From the NCBI GenBank assembly GCA_916048095.2, contig OU696574.1:1954501-2018500 (forward strand): a DNA stretch of 64,000 bases, read 5' to 3'. This document shows, piece by piece, positions 1 through 13,017 of this stretch. A program made the translations under genes and the position numbers. Every line of letters starts with the position of its first letter. The first letter of the stretch is position 1. Source of the stretch: Sacculina carcini (Eukaryota; Arthropoda; Thecostraca; Sacculinidae). The notes beneath the pieces are model-generated. The model was not told the origin of the DNA. It saw only the letters and a program-made list of their open reading frames with translations, and did no database searches.

Positions 1-1
1 C

Positions 2-1094
2 CAGCTAGACTTTTCAGCCGCGTTCGATAGAGTCAATCACGATGGCCTGATCCGAAAGCTAAAGTCTCTCAGGGTCGGAGGAAGAGTCCTATCAGTTATG
101 ACCCAATTCCTTCAAGGTCGCAAGCACAGAGTATGTGTTGATGGTAGGCACAGTGAATGGCATGATGTTCACTCGGGTGTTCCCCAAGGGAGTGTATTGG
201 GTCCTCTCTTGTTCAATGTCTACACATCAGATCTGCTCAGCCTAACTTCGCATCCTGTTTTTGCTTACGCGGATGATGTAACTATGGTGGCTACCGTTGA
301 CACTCCAGAGCGGCGACCGAATGTGAGTTGGTCACTGAACGAAGACCTGCGCAGAATATCCATATGGTGTGACACTTTGAATATGAAGCTTAACTCAAAA
401 AAGTCGAAGTTTTTGTGTGTTTCTCGGTCTCGCACATTGAATCCATCGCTCGATCCTTTGTTGGTTAATGGCTGCGCAGTGGAAGAATGTAACGCAGTCG
501 ATATCCTTGGAGTTAGATTCGATTCAAGGCTGACTTTTGAGAAACAGGTTCGTCGTCTTGTGGTTTCCGCTTCTTTCTGAGAAGCGGAAACCACAAGACG
601 AGAAACTTGGAATTCTTCGAAAAGCATATCGTGTACTCAATGATCGTTCGATATCTGCCTCGTGTTTGCGCTGCTTCGTTCTTCCTGTTCTCGAGTACTG
701 TGCTCCTGTTTGGTCGTCAGCTGCTGATTCGCATCTCTGGCTCATTGACAGAGTTGGCTTCTCTGCCAGCTTCCTCTGTGGTGGAGATGCATGCTGGAAT
801 CTTGGTCATCGTAGGGACATTTCCAACGTTTGTATGCTGTTCAAGATATTGACCAACGAAAGACACTCTCTACACGGTGCTGTGTCTCATCAGCGACACT
901 TTGCTAAGGTCACTCGACTGGCAGTAAATTCACATTCGCTCTGCCTACAAGAGCCAAAATGCAGAACGAATCAGTTTAAGCGTAGTTTCGTTGCCAGCTC
1001 TGTGCGGTTGTGGAATCGGTTGGATGAGGGTGTGTGCAGGGCCAGCAGAGTCCGATCATTCAAAAGTGCTGCCAACAAAGTTTTGAGAAATTGA
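2..1094 (+). pseudogene. Non-LTR retrotransposon reverse transcriptase, C-terminal part, frameshifted
   Basis: The reading frame is open at the window edge and shows the palm motifs of a non-LTR reverse transcriptase: motif A (DFSAAFDRVNH), motif B (GVPQGSVLGPLLFNVY) and the catalytic FAYADDV of motif C. The frame from position 2 stops at 580 and resumes in another frame at 600, running to a stop at 1094. The resumed part carries the usual thumb and C-terminal region ending SVRLWNRLDEGV...FKSAANKVLRN. The break coincides with a 22-bp perfect inverted repeat at 553-601; skipping bases 575-599 makes the two frames continuous. An A/T-rich ATTT-type tail follows the stop. The style is that of the CR1/Jockey group. 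This copy is dead, and its 5' part lies outside the window. Confidence 0.9.
553..601. repeat. Perfect 22-bp inverted repeat with 5-base loop inside the RT frame
   Basis: Arms 553-574 and 580-601 are exact reverse complements around the loop TTCTG (575-579). The second arm is foreign to the protein: removing 25 bases (575-599) restores a continuous reverse transcriptase frame. This is the footprint of a template-switch (fold-back) event that copied the preceding strand in inverted form. Confidence 0.9.
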
Positions 1095-1283
1095 CGAGTT
1101 TAGTTCCACCTAAATTATTTATTTATTCATTCATTTGAGATTTATTTTGATATTGACCTATGTATTTATTTATTTATATTATTTATGGATCGTTTTGTGA
1201 TGTGTGTGTATGTGTGTGTGTGCGACTATCGTGTATGTGTGTTTGTGCGAGTGCGTTTATGTTAGTGTGTGTGTGTTTCTTGC

Positions 1284-1540
1284 GAATTAATCTAGTCCAA
1301 TTGTTGTTCTGCACTTCTCGTGCAGCATATTGTGCAATTTCTTTTGATCTAGTCATTTTCGTATGTATCATATCAATTGTATGTATGTATGTGTGTGTGT
1401 GTGTTTGCTGCAAATTAATCTAGTCAAAATTGTTGTACGTCAGTTCTCGTGCAGCATATTGTGCAATTTCTTTTGATCTAGTCATTTTCTTATGTATTAT
1501 ATCAATTGTATGTCTGTGTGTGTGTGTGTGGATGGGTGAT
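1284..1540. repeat. Tandem duplication of a ~130-bp segment in TG-rich sequence
   Basis: Two adjacent copies share AATTAATCTAGTC, CTCGTGCAGCATATTGTGCA and TTTTGATCTAGTCATTTTC, each followed by a short TG tract. Non-coding. Around 1619-1720 a further segment ends in (AAT)n and looks like the 3' tail of another retroelement. Confidence 0.7.
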
Positions 1541-2851
1541 GTATTGATCTGTCATGATTGTGTGTGTCATATTGTCTTTGTGTATTTTTTCTCTGTCTCT
1601 TTCTCTTATTCTCCACGTTCAAAGTGCGCAGGGGCTGCATGATGCAGTTTATAGCGCTTGCGCTCTTCCTGTGTCACTTTGTTCGTTTTGTTCAATAATA
1701 ATAATAATAATAACTCGTAGAATACTCCATTTCCCGTATGGTTTTCACAAGGGAAGTAACACCCTGCCTGCTGAATGATGCAACGACACGTATGGCTCGA
1801 AGTAGAGTAGCACAACAGCCAGTAAATGTTCAATGGTTATATGCAAGTAGATGGAAGATAGGTAGATGCAGGCTATCAGTGCAACAAGTGCCTTCTCAGA
1901 TGACATTTGAACAAGAATGCCGACTACGCGAAAAATAGCAAACTGACTTAAAATAATTGGTTTATACCATTATTAAGTAATAATCATTGCCATACACTTA
2001 TTACATGCATTAAAATTCAAATTGTACGATTTACGTACTGATTACTACATGTCCTGAAAATACGGTAAATTTTGGTAGCTTTGTTCATAGTGTTTCGACA
2101 TGGGAACAGTACTGTAACTTGGCAACCCTTTGTTCAAATGCTCCCAAATTTGCAGTGAATATATTTGTTGGTTGATTGAGGCTATCTGTAGATTTTGCCT
2201 TTTGTCCGTCAATATTTACTGTACCTGGGATGATGAAGGTTAAGCCACCGTATACACCGTATGCTATTCTGCCTCAACCAAGATAACTCGAGATAGCGCT
2301 AGTAAAATACCGGTAACGCCTCCGGTTACATGTTGAAAATGACACTATTTTTGACAATTGGGCAAAATATGCGTTTATTTGGGTAATTCCGGGATATGGG
2401 TGTTTGTGACATTTTGTCTAAACATCATCTGTTTGGGCATTCACAATTCACATATACAGTACACAATTCGGCAGGAAATGAGAAGCCCAGGCGTGTGTAG
2501 CCTACGAATAACACAATTTAGCATCGTGTTTCATTGACTGGGAGCGCCGTATGGTCTGACAGACCGGTGCTTCACATAAACACCAATTATCATCATCATA
2601 GGTGAGACGTGCTTTACTTCTAGTTGCTTATTGTGTTCGCGCTTAACTGGCGATTATTCAGATTTTCATCTGTCTGTTATCTGCTGTATCCAATACGCTC
2701 ATCCAATGACGTATGCTTGTGTGTGACATTCATTCAAGAATTGCTTTAGCCTAGCACTCGTCCTATATGCGACAATTAATTTGTCGAATATGTCATCCTC
2801 ATATTTGTGTCATAAATATGGATCATTTGTCTTGTCAGTGTTCATGTATTT

Positions 2852-3167
2852 CAGTGGTTCCCAACCTTTTTCAGCTTGTTACCCAATTTAGCATCCCATA
2901 TTAAGCATGTTACCCCTTTGTTACTGTACATGTTACTGTAAGCATTCACAAACACACGCACGCGCGCACACACAGTTATATAACACGCCATATGAGCAAT
3001 ACAATATCCACACAATGCAAACAATAAACATAATATGCTAAGTTAACATTAATCCCAATACAAGGTACCGCAATGTTTTCTTGAATTTCAGAATTCTTAG
3101 CATTTTCCTGTCACCCCTACATTACCCCCGAACAATTGCCTAATTACCCCCAGGTTGGGAACCACTG
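2852..3167. mobile_element. hAT-type MITE with perfect 8-bp TSD
   Basis: The termini are CAGTGGTTCCCAACCT and AGGTTGGGAACCACTG, the inverted ends typical of hAT/Charlie-like elements. They are flanked by an exact 8-bp target-site duplication ATGTATTT (2844-2851 and 3168-3175). The 316-bp interior has no coding potential, so this is a non-autonomous copy. Confidence 0.92.
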
Positions 3168-3175
3168 ATGTATTT

Positions 3176-4715
3176 GTTTCCGGGATACCCTGAACAAATT
3201 GTACTTGTTCGGCCATTCTCTTTATGTTCGGTCTGTTTTAGGTTTTTGTTTTTACTGGAAAATCAGGAGCGAACCATCGGGAGTGAGACATATGGGTGCA
3301 TTGGTTTACGGCTGTTATTACTAGTTTTGTACCTTTGTGTGATTGTGAATAATGTGCGCGTCACACCTGAGTGTGCACTGTATACGATCTTCCGGATACG
3401 TGATCTGGTTCTTGTGTTTTTCACTGCGAGTACATGCATATATTTAAATGTAAGTTTAGTTTTTTAAGTGGCCATCAATATTCAGTGTTTGTGAAATTCC
3501 CACGCAGAATACGTTGGTTTATCTTATGACATGATCACATATTGAAGTTACCATGTCAGTTGTATTCGCCTTCACCAAGAGGCCGGCTTGATGTCATTTT
3601 CTGCTGAAGAACGCCCTTTCATCTCATAAGAGAGCAGTCGTGGCCGATGTCTCCTATTCACATCACTATCAATACAGGTATGTATTTGAGCGATTTGTCC
3701 TTTCCTTTTTACTCAATACTTTGCTCTACCGATGACTTGTATGTTGATTCGTGTGCAATTATCATGGGTTTCTTCAAATTTCATGCCAATCCATGTTGAT
3801 GCGTGTTTGGCTATCAGTGATTGTCTCCAGATGTTCAAACAAAATGTGCAAATATTCAGTTGTACATGAATATGGCATCATATTTCTCACAAATCTTCCG
3901 CATTGTTTCATGCTCTGTCCTACGTGATGGCGCGCGCAAACATTCTGTTTCTTCTTTTTGCTTGCCTTTCGCACAACAATGCTACTTCTACACTGTTTTG
4001 AATAGAATGGTTCACAATTTTCCCAACCAATTGTCGGTACAGTGATTCAGAGAATTTCGCAAGTTTTGGTCTACACTGTGGCTTGTTGAGAGCGGTGTCT
4101 TAACTGTTCCAGTTCGAATGTCATTTAGTAGGGATATACCAGCGATTTGGCATATCCTCACAGGTAGGGGTCACATATCTCTGCTGTTCGTGCTCAATGG
4201 TTCTCAGCAGCTCGCTCTTAAAAACTCGTGTGGCTAGGCGGACAAACAATTTCTGCTCACATCTTTTTTGAGCCCCCGAGCAAGAGCAGAAACTATGCTG
4301 ATCTGTTAGATGTGACGTACTTGGAGATATGATGATTGGTTGACAATGAGATTGGTGCGCTAACGTGTACTGAATGTACTTTTCACCAGCGATATGTAAT
4401 CTAATACCGAGCTGTCTTGCGTCTGTACTGAAATATTGCGCGATGCATACATTTTACGTGAGCTGTCAATATCTACGCGCACTTGTCGCCGTGTTCTTCC
4501 TCAATCCATTATCTCCGCCTCTTGGACATGTTGTTCTGTGTGGCCACCAGAAAAAAGACACCAAACAAGTCGGAGCGAATGTGACAAGATGGAAATATTA
4601 ATGGTCTTTCTCTTGAATTTTGACATAACTGACAAATGATATTGACGGATAGAGTCATTTCATTTGTTTCGGGTTCGCTCTGAAGAGAGGCCATATATGT
4701 ATTTGGGGTGTGCGT
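3176..4715. other. Non-coding stretch, no recognised gene
   Basis: No conserved protein segment was found on either strand. A possible splice donor (AATACAG followed by GTATGT) lies at about 3677. It could mark an untranslated 5' exon of the gene beginning near 7.4 kb, but nothing else supports this. Confidence 0.3.
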
Positions 4716-6289
4716 TGCTATGCAAAAAACCGTTTTTTGGTTGCGTTTTTTTGTTGCAAAAAAAAACAAGATTTTTTCATGTTTTCTTGCAAAAAACATG
4801 TTTTTTTTAAGGTTTTTTGTTTTTTTAGAATTCGCCCCAATTGTCATCGGATGTTGGATTTTAGTACATAGAAACGAGTTTAATTGACGTTTTGTACATC
4901 TTTATGTGTCTTATTTCAAAGATAATTTAATAATAGTATAAAAACAAAAATATTTATCAATAAATACCTCAGGAGACTGTTTGAAAGTGCATCCGGATCC
5001 AGTGTTTTAGATATATTTTAATGAGAAAACCATGTTTTTAAAGATGGTTATAATTATGTGGATATTTGAAATAGTTTGTCAGCAGAACAAAATAAATTCA
5101 TTTAGTAATCATGTGTTTTTTCAAAGGAAACCATGTTTTTTATGAAAAAATGCGATGATGTTTTTCAAATTGGTTTTAAATTCGTTTTATTAATGTACAG
5201 ATTCAGAAAATGTTGACAGCAGAACAAGACAAATTAATTGGTTGGTCAAGTGTTTTTTTTGACAAACGTATATTTAACGTTTGTTTTAATGAAACAATGT
5301 TTTCTAAAACAGTATCTATGTAAGATAGATTTGATTGATGTACGTTCAAATACCTTTTGTATAGCCATATAGCCTGCTGGTATAAGCGGCTGGTTGAACC
5401 ACTTGATTTAAACTGTTTTTTAAGCCATGTTTTTTTTCAAAATATTTTTTTTTAAAAACGGTTTTCGTAGATGTAGAGATTTAGAACAAAATTGGCGGCA
5501 TATCATTGAAAGTTGAACCAAATCAATTGTTTTTTTTATTAGTAACCTGTTTTTAGAACTGGTTTTATGGATGATGGTTTCTTTGATGTAGTAATTTGTG
5601 TTCAAATACTTTTTTTTACATTGAATATATTTCCTCAGTCGTTTTTTTCCTACACGAAAATATTGCCCGTTTTTCTGGTCAGGATTGCCACTCTGATTAA
5701 TGCGACCCGCTTTTATTCGTAGTCTCATTAGGGCACTAAGTTTGTGTGTATATTTGTAGTATTTGTGTAAATATTTGCAGTGTTTGTACTTTTATTGTTG
5801 CAAATAATTGATCTGCTGAATGAAATGATGAAACTTATTATAATCATCGTAGTTCATTTCTGGTAGGAAAAAAGTAATATGTAAAAAATAATAAAAAATT
5901 ATGCCACCTGTTCTTTTCAAAACAGTTTCAGATTTTAGCATAAAAAATGGTTCTCAAAACCTGCCTTCTTACACAATGATTAACTCAATAATTGAATGCA
6001 AAAATGTACTGTACATAGAAGTGCCGCACAGTACTGTGCAAGCAATGGTATTAGGGCTTTCAGACACATTATAACAATTATATTGTGCATATTTAATGAT
6101 AATTCAATTTGATAGGGTCACTAATAGCATGTATAACACATGTGTTGATACAAAATAATTCATTTAACATCCCAAATATATCATTTCCATAATTTGAATT
6201 CTTTGCATGACTCTTCAAAAATGAACGTGTTTTTTTGGCGAAAAAACCTTTTTTCATAAAACCCGTCGTTTTTTAGGTCGCATCTCTAG
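4716..6289. mobile_element. Long A/T-rich non-autonomous DNA element, hAT-like
   Basis: A 1.57-kb block full of poly-A/poly-T hairpin-like motifs is flanked by the 8-bp direct repeat GTGTGCGT (4708-4715 and 6290-6297). The ends are loosely inverted: TGCTATGCAAAAAACCG at the left, and the complement of AAAAAACG...GGTCGCATCTCTAG at the right. An inverted second copy occupies 62654-64000, showing that this is a dispersed repeat. No transposase is encoded. The flanking duplication is GT-rich, so chance similarity is possible. Confidence 0.65.
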
Positions 6290-6297
6290 GTGTGCGT

Positions 6298-7403
6298 CTG
6301 TTTGCGTCCTGTATGCCTGTGTGCTCGGTCAGGTTAATCACACTATATATAGCTCTGTTTCTTGGGCTAGAGAGAGAGTGACATTTGTAGGACAAGTTTA
6401 ATAACAGCCACTATTTGTGCATCTGCGTTGTCAATTAGCTTTCAGATTCATGTGACACAAACCCCACATGGACATTTACCTTTTCCTGCGTTTGTTTCTA
6501 CAATCAACTATCTATTTTGGATACACTTTGTTAGAATTTCAAGATTGTTTTATACTCAGTAGAGGGTAATTGAACGTTATTTGTGTATAATGTACTTTAA
6601 TTGTAGGCGACTACATTGTTTATTACTAATGATTTCACGTGTTATTGTAGCTGTTCGTGCGATCTATACGCCTCTCACTGCTTGCATACCGTAATGTATG
6701 TGTGCGTTATTTTGTTCAGACTGGTCATGTGGTACTGGCGGGTGGCTGATACCTCATTGATGCCTTCACATCACATCAGGTGAGTGTCATTACATTGCCT
6801 GTACCATCAATATCATGTCTTCTTTCCTTTTGGAAACGAACAGGTTTGAAAACGATGTTCGTTTATTTCATTTGTATTAAACTTGTATAGCTTCATAACT
6901 ATTTAGCTAGGTATAGTGTATGTATGTGTGTGCATAAGTGTTTAGTATATGTACTAGTGTTTTGGGTAGTGTATTTTTCACGATCGTGACAGTAGTATTG
7001 GTATCGTTGGTGGCATCTCTCATGGAGCTTCGCCTAATCGGACTAAGAACACACGTGGTCGTATCGATTGATGCGCGGATGAGCAGATGGCACGCATGTC
7101 ATGCACATTAGTGTACACTGGCGTTCAAGTAGTGCACACTGGTCCACTTGGGTTACATGCACATTAAGCGTGTTAATTTGTTCACGCACATATACCATCA
7201 CTGCTTCAAATTTGGCGCCACAGTGCCGATATTGCGGCATATTAGGCGCTGTCGATGATGAGGCCGACCACCACTGAGTGGCGCTACGGTCGTGGTCATT
7301 CTCATACACGCGACTGCCGCTCTACATCGGCAGTCATTGTTGCTGCGGCGCTGTGGTGAGGCCTGTCGGTTTTCTGGCTCAGCTGTGTCTAGCAACGTGA
7401 GGT
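6298..7403. other. Intergenic or 5' untranslated region
   Basis: No protein-coding segment is recognised. At about 6780 the sequence CACATCAG followed by GTGAGT is a good splice donor and might end a 5' untranslated exon of the gene starting near 7.4 kb. Confidence 0.3.
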
Positions 7404-10400
7404 ATGTTGCGATGTCAGCAACGGGCAGCATCGGATAACGATGAACTGCAGTATGGGCCCGGTTTCGTCAATCAATTGAAGAGCAAGTATTTGCAGCATA
7501 CGGAGGGATTAGCTAGCGTGAGGGATCGCCTGCATCACTCGCCTAGTGTTGAGAGTCTTGTGAGTGCTTTCTCACCATCGACATGCAGACAACGACGGTC
7601 TCGTGCGCGCGGAGACAATTGTATTGCCGGCGACAGCACGGCAAAATGCAAGCGCAGTGTGTCAGCTACCGGTGATCTGCGTGGTGGCAGTCGTTCTGTG
7701 TTCACTGCACGGAATCATGATTCCAGTGAACGGTCAGCACTTGCTCGCTCCGTAGGTCGACCGTCGTGCCGCACTGTTCAGTTGTCAAATACCAATGATC
7801 GACTGTTGAATCGGGCAAGAACGGACAAAATGAACGATTGTATGGATGGCTCACCGCAAGTTTCCTTAAAATCTATTCGAGACAGGAAAGGCACATTTAA
7901 CATGGGAGGTTCTTCCAAATCGTCCCAAGTTAATTCTGCTGTAAACTTATATGAAGTTAAAAATAAACACAGCGAGCTGGGTGTCGCATTCCGGACGGTA
8001 AGGGCATCTGCTAAACCACTTGTTAATGTGTCAGATGACTCCAGTGCTTCACTTCGTAGTTCTAATCACAGCGAAGGTATCTCCAGAATGAACCGTACGA
8101 GTGATGTTCTCACCAATATTTCCAATAATATAAAATCGGCTACTAGCAAGGCTTCTAAAGAGTCTTATACTCATCAGTCGGTCAAGAGTGCTGATAAGGT
8201 CTGTGGTCATCATCCTACCAATAAGCCTTACATCATTAGCTCTGTTGAGAAGAGATCGACTGATTCAGACCGCAAGTCATCGATTGCCGGCACGACTAAA
8301 CAAATCGCTCCATGTCGTAATGACTCGAACAATAGGTATTTAAAGACGTCCGTTAAATCTCGTGACACTGGAGCTGACAATGGTTCATTAGTTTTCAACT
8401 TTTCCAGCAAGAAGTCCGAGTCTTCGCCGTCCCATATTCGTGATTCTGGTCGTAGTGTCGTGTCTCGGACTCGCGACTTTTTGCCTCCAGTAAGTACTGC
8501 CAGACACACACAGCTTGCTTCAATGTTCATATTTGTTTCATTGCCACTGTTTTTTTCAACGAGTGTCATATTTATGCTATGTCATGTCACCTGGGAGCTC
8601 ATTTTGCATGTGTATCATACGATAAAGGATAATTGTATGATCGTAAACCTAGAGATACGTCGTAACGTTGAGATACAGACATTCAGTTTGATCTTTTATA
8701 TCGTGTGTTTTTGTCGTATTAATAATTCTTCTCGAATGTTGAATGTAACTATCACGAAATATACCCATGTCAACACTAGAAGAACCGGAGCCGTCAATTG
8801 ACGGCTATTTAAATTTCAGTCTCAAATATATTTTCACTGGTTAGAGTTACATATTTTCCTGACTTTTATTTTTTGTGTGGAAAAATGAACATATTGACAA
8901 AATATTAGTTGTCTATCATTAATAGTTTTTTTCTATAGAAACAACTACCTAGAAGGACTAGAGCCGTCAATTGATGACTGTCATTTGTGATAGCTTTTTT
9001 CGGCTATTTTTCCAAACAATTATTCATTAGTATATATTCGAACAATTTAAACCACGCTGAATCTAATGGTGCTAAAATGATTATAATCTAATAATTTTAA
9101 GGGACGTAAATTTAAATTCAGTTGTATGGGTAAATTGAGTATTATAATGGAAATTCCCCACTGGTGGGGAATGGAAGAATTGCCAAGTGGGAAGCTAAAG
9201 GTCGGACAGAAGGACAATTGTGTGTTTTTATCAATTCAAATTCGTTTATTTTTGCTTCTCATGACCTGTCATTTACTTTGATGTAACAACTTAATTTATC
9301 AGAAGTGGGGAATCAGAGAAAAAAGGTAAAGAATCACTGGACTAAACGAATTCACTAAACCTGTACTGTTTTACACTCTTGCCGTCAAACCACCTATTGA
9401 CGACTGCGGGGTTTCCAGGCTTTTTTGTATATTTACACAAAATTTCGGAAAAATGTTGTCAATAGAACATCCTTTAATTGACGGCTCCGGTCCTTCTAGT
9501 TCAATTTTCCGGTCCTTCTAGTGTTAAGACAGTAATGTTATCAGTTTGGCTACAGGCATTTGAGCTGCGGTTCGTGTTCGTTTGTGGTTGCTTTCCTATG
9601 GGCACGCGTGTTATTCAATTGTAATTTGTAAGATGTCGAGTTGTTGCCCTATCAGACGAAATATGATTATTGCTCTTGGACAGAATGGGAAATTTGTCAG
9701 CCATGTTATATGAGGCCAAGTTGGTGATGAGTGTATTCTAAATAATACTAATTGTAACCGCTCATTTTTCTTTCTCGTTAAATTAATTGTGTGTGTGTGT
9801 GTTTCTCCGTATGTTTTTGCATAAGTTTGCTTGACTCAGAATTGAGTTAGTTTGTCTTGTTGCCATACATCATGGTTTATTGTGTCACCTCCACCTGTGT
9901 GTTGGATTTGTTAATGGGAATCTGTTTGTGTTTTGTTCACACATGTGCACTGGTGTATGATTTGGTTGATTGGCGGCGTATTATGTCAGCCACCTTCTCG
10001 TCACTTTCTCTCACCAATGTGCTTTTATGTACTGCTTTGTCTCGGCCCTACGTTGTTTGTTTTTGTACCTAAATTATGAAATATGATGAGTATTCATCAG
10101 ACTTTCTTGTGAATTGCTTGTCAATTCTGATGCTTAATTTTATCTTGCGGCACATATGCCTTGTTTGAACACGGTTGTGCATCGCGTCTCTCACAGTAGT
10201 GTGTTGCGCTGAAAACGTTTCAATGGGCTTGGCTGGGATGTCACCATGGTTGCCTATGAATTGTTACTGTCAGGCCAATGATTCCGGCTACACGTTAATG
10301 AGGAACAGTGTTGGCCTACAACTGGCCGCTGAACAGAAGGCTCTCTCCGAGCTGACGGCGCGGCCTCCTTCACCATGCAACGTCCACTTCCTCAACAGCA

Positions 10401-12950
10401 ACATTGTGCTCGACACCGGATCTTGTCTCAAGAAAAATAATTCGTGCCTCTCGCCCAAGGTAACTCTCGCTCTTTACCTGTGTCTGTGTTTTTGACTTGT
10501 TTTTCACACCAGTGCATTGAACATAACTTGAATACAGTTTGTCAAAAATGAGCTCATCTGGCTGATAGCGGTGTTTCACATATCGGAGGCGAGAGTCATC
10601 GGATTGCTATGACGTCAGTGTGCTTTGTAACCTGGTGATGGTTTGGTGTCGGTGATCACGGTCAATTCAGCTTGACTTGGTGTGTGTCGGCAGCCTGGCA
10701 TTGGCTAATTTTGGTTGCGCCAGGATTGGATCACTTGGGAAGTGTACAAGTGTATTAAGGAACTGCCCTGTGAATTTTGAGAAGATCAGTGTCATTATTG
10801 AGAATACTTGGTGTGGTTTAATATCGAATACTGCAGTCACCGCAGCGCATGTATTGCTGTTTTCCTATTCTGAGGGAATGCGTCAGTGGTGAGACGATGG
10901 TGTTTGTCTGTGAATCCGTGTGTTTCCTTGCTTGCATGAATATGAGCAGGCAGTGGTCGCGAGCATGCGCGAGTTTTCCGCGAATTAGTCGACACAGCCC
11001 CAGACCAACCACAACCAGTGAGCAACTGTGTATTGAAATGACCAGTCACTGTGTTACTTGCGTCTTGAGACGATATACCGCTTTCACTGGCGGATCCAGA
11101 GGGGGGGGGGGCTCAGGGGGCTGAAGCCCCCCAAGAAATGTTTCCATCAACTCCTCATAAGGTTCACTAAATGAGGTGAAGACAAAATACTATGTTGATA
11201 TAAGCACTATCGCAAAGACCTTACATAATGACGCATATACATGACTTATCACCCCAAAATTCAGCCCCCTCCTCAGATTTATTAAACCGATCCCAAAATT
11301 GCACTCTGGATCCACCACTGGCCGCTTCAATTACGTTAATGCGTGGATGCGAGCGTGGTGTGTGTGTGTGTGTGCGGTCATAATGTTCCACGTATTTCAA
11401 ACCCATTTGCCAGGCGTGCGGCTTCAAAATTTATTTTTTCGTATTCATTTTAATTTAGACACAAAAATGATGTTGCATTGATGTAGTGTGTGCCTGCAAA
11501 GACTCGCCTGTTACGTCACTGTTAAACTTGTTTTCTCTATAAACTGCACTTGTATGGGTACTGCAGTTGAGTCTGCAGAAGCACGTGCACTGAATGACGC
11601 GTAATGCACGTGATTATGCAACGTTATTGTCGTTAATGTTGCGTAGACATGTTCTCCATTATTTTTGTTTCACAATTATAAGCTATGTATGCGTTGTCTG
11701 GCCTAGGCGTGGTACTTATTCTTTCTCAGTGTTCACAGCCTTTTCAAATACGAAGTCAGTTCTCGCCACCGCTGTATTTTTGATAGCTATATGAAAAAGA
11801 TATAAATACAAACGACGTAATAACAAAACTGTTTTAATTCAATGTTTACTTTACTTTTTCACAGGGTTCCTCGTTTCTCTTAGAATCTAGTCTCGCACCC
11901 CCTGGGGATGCGAGTACCCCCAGCGAAGAACCCCTGCTCTATACATACGTCACTGTATCAATACACACGTCACTGTATCAATACACATCTATCCACTGCA
12001 GTGTTATGAATACATATTTTTCAGTTGTGACAAATTCGTGTAAATTGTGTGTTGGTTGTGTTTTCATTCTTGCTCATCTATTTTTAACAACAATGTGTCG
12101 GCTTGTGTGTGTTCATCAGAAGAGTGTGAAGTTCAGTACGCTCAATCCTTCAGTGCACTGCTATCAAGCGTTTGACTACGCGACCGATCAACTGATGTCC
12201 TCAACATCGCCCTCGGATGATAATTCTAAAAGTGAGTCAGTAGTCCAGGACCAAGCCAAGGCTGTGTTTTCTTGTGTGCTTGCTCTTGGATCAATTGCCG
12301 TGTATGGGCTGCTGTGTGTATTATCTATTGGTTGTGAGCAGTTTGCGGCATTAACGGCGGTCAGCTTGCTTGTTGAAATGTGTATGTATTTGCGCGCGTA
12401 TGTTATTGCGCAACTTGCTTGATTGTGAGCTCGTGGTCGTGGTTCTGCTGTTTAATCGTATTGTTTCACGACTGGTTTGCGACATATTGAAGCTCTTCCA
12501 GTTCTTGTGTGTGTATTTGTCTTATATACTGTACGTTGTGCGTTGTCACGGCTGTTGATTGCAGGCAAACACACGGTGCGCACTCGCTGTGTTGACAACT
12601 GGTCTTGTGTATTATCAACTAGTGAATTGAGCTCCGGGTCACTGTGTTGTCTATTACCACTGTCATCGGCCGTTCTCGATCCACCATCCACACCAGCGCC
12701 GCCTCCCCCCACCCAAACACTCCTTGCTAACGATCAGAACACACCACACGTGCGTTGTCCATCGCGGTTTGCATGTGGCGCGCCGTTCACCCGGTCATCA
12801 CTGGCATCTGACACGTGGTGGTGTGCCAGTCGTGCCGCGGAACTTGGCACGCGGTCGTGGCTGCCTTTCAGCAGTTGCTTGCTGCCAGTGCCGTATGGCC
12901 GGCAACGAGAAAGACTGGTGCACCCTGTTACTCGCTGTTACAAGCCTTGA
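7404..12950 (+). CDS. Uncharacterised Ser-rich protein, four-exon model
   Basis: Four segments join in phase with GT-AG borders: 7404-8489 (donor GTAAGT), 10274-10459 (donor GTAACT), 12120-12231 (donor GTGAGT) and 12565-12950 with a stop. This gives about 589 residues. Exon 1 begins with a compact conserved-looking block, LQYGPGFVNQLKSKYL, then SPSVESLVSAF, and continues as a long Ser/Lys/Arg-rich disordered region. Exon 3 holds KSVKFSTLNPSVHCYQAFDYA. Exon 4 has a proline run (PAPPPPTQT). The Met at 7404 may instead lie in an intron, with a true exon start at the AG near 7415. I do not recognise the family; the composition suggests a scaffold or cytoskeletal adaptor, but that is a guess. Exon 4 is the least certain. 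Intron 1 contains a piggyBac-type MITE and intron 2 a hAT-type MITE. Confidence 0.5.
8774..9523. mobile_element. piggyBac-type MITE with repeated tips
   Basis: The element begins CACTAGAAGAACCGGAGCCG and ends with the inverted CGGTCCTTCTAGTG. It is flanked on the right by TTAA (9524-9527) and on the left by TCAA (8770-8773), a one-base variant of the TTAA target used by piggyBac. The terminal motif containing GCCGTCAATTGACGGC recurs inside both ends (near 8950 and near 9470-9505), so each end carries more than one copy of the tip. There is no transposase. It sits in the first intron of the Ser-rich gene. Confidence 0.8.
11085..11320. mobile_element. hAT-type MITE (GGCGGATCCAG family)
   Basis: Inverted ends CACTGGCGGATCCAGAG and CTCTGGATCCACCACTG bound a 236-bp element with an internal G-run paired to a C-run. 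The flanks ACCGCTTT and GCCGCTTC agree at 6 of 8 bases, consistent with a decayed 8-bp duplication. It lies in a presumed intron. Confidence 0.75.
11862..11936. mobile_element. Short palindromic hAT-like fragment
   Basis: The 75-bp sequence starts CAGGGTTCCTCG and ends CGAAGAACCCCTG; these are imperfect inverted ends. No clear target-site duplication is seen. Confidence 0.45.
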
Positions 12951-13017
12951 TCACTGGCCTTCACTACTGGTCGTACGACATGCGGCCCACCTCCATACTC
13001 TTGTAATATCTCCATAG

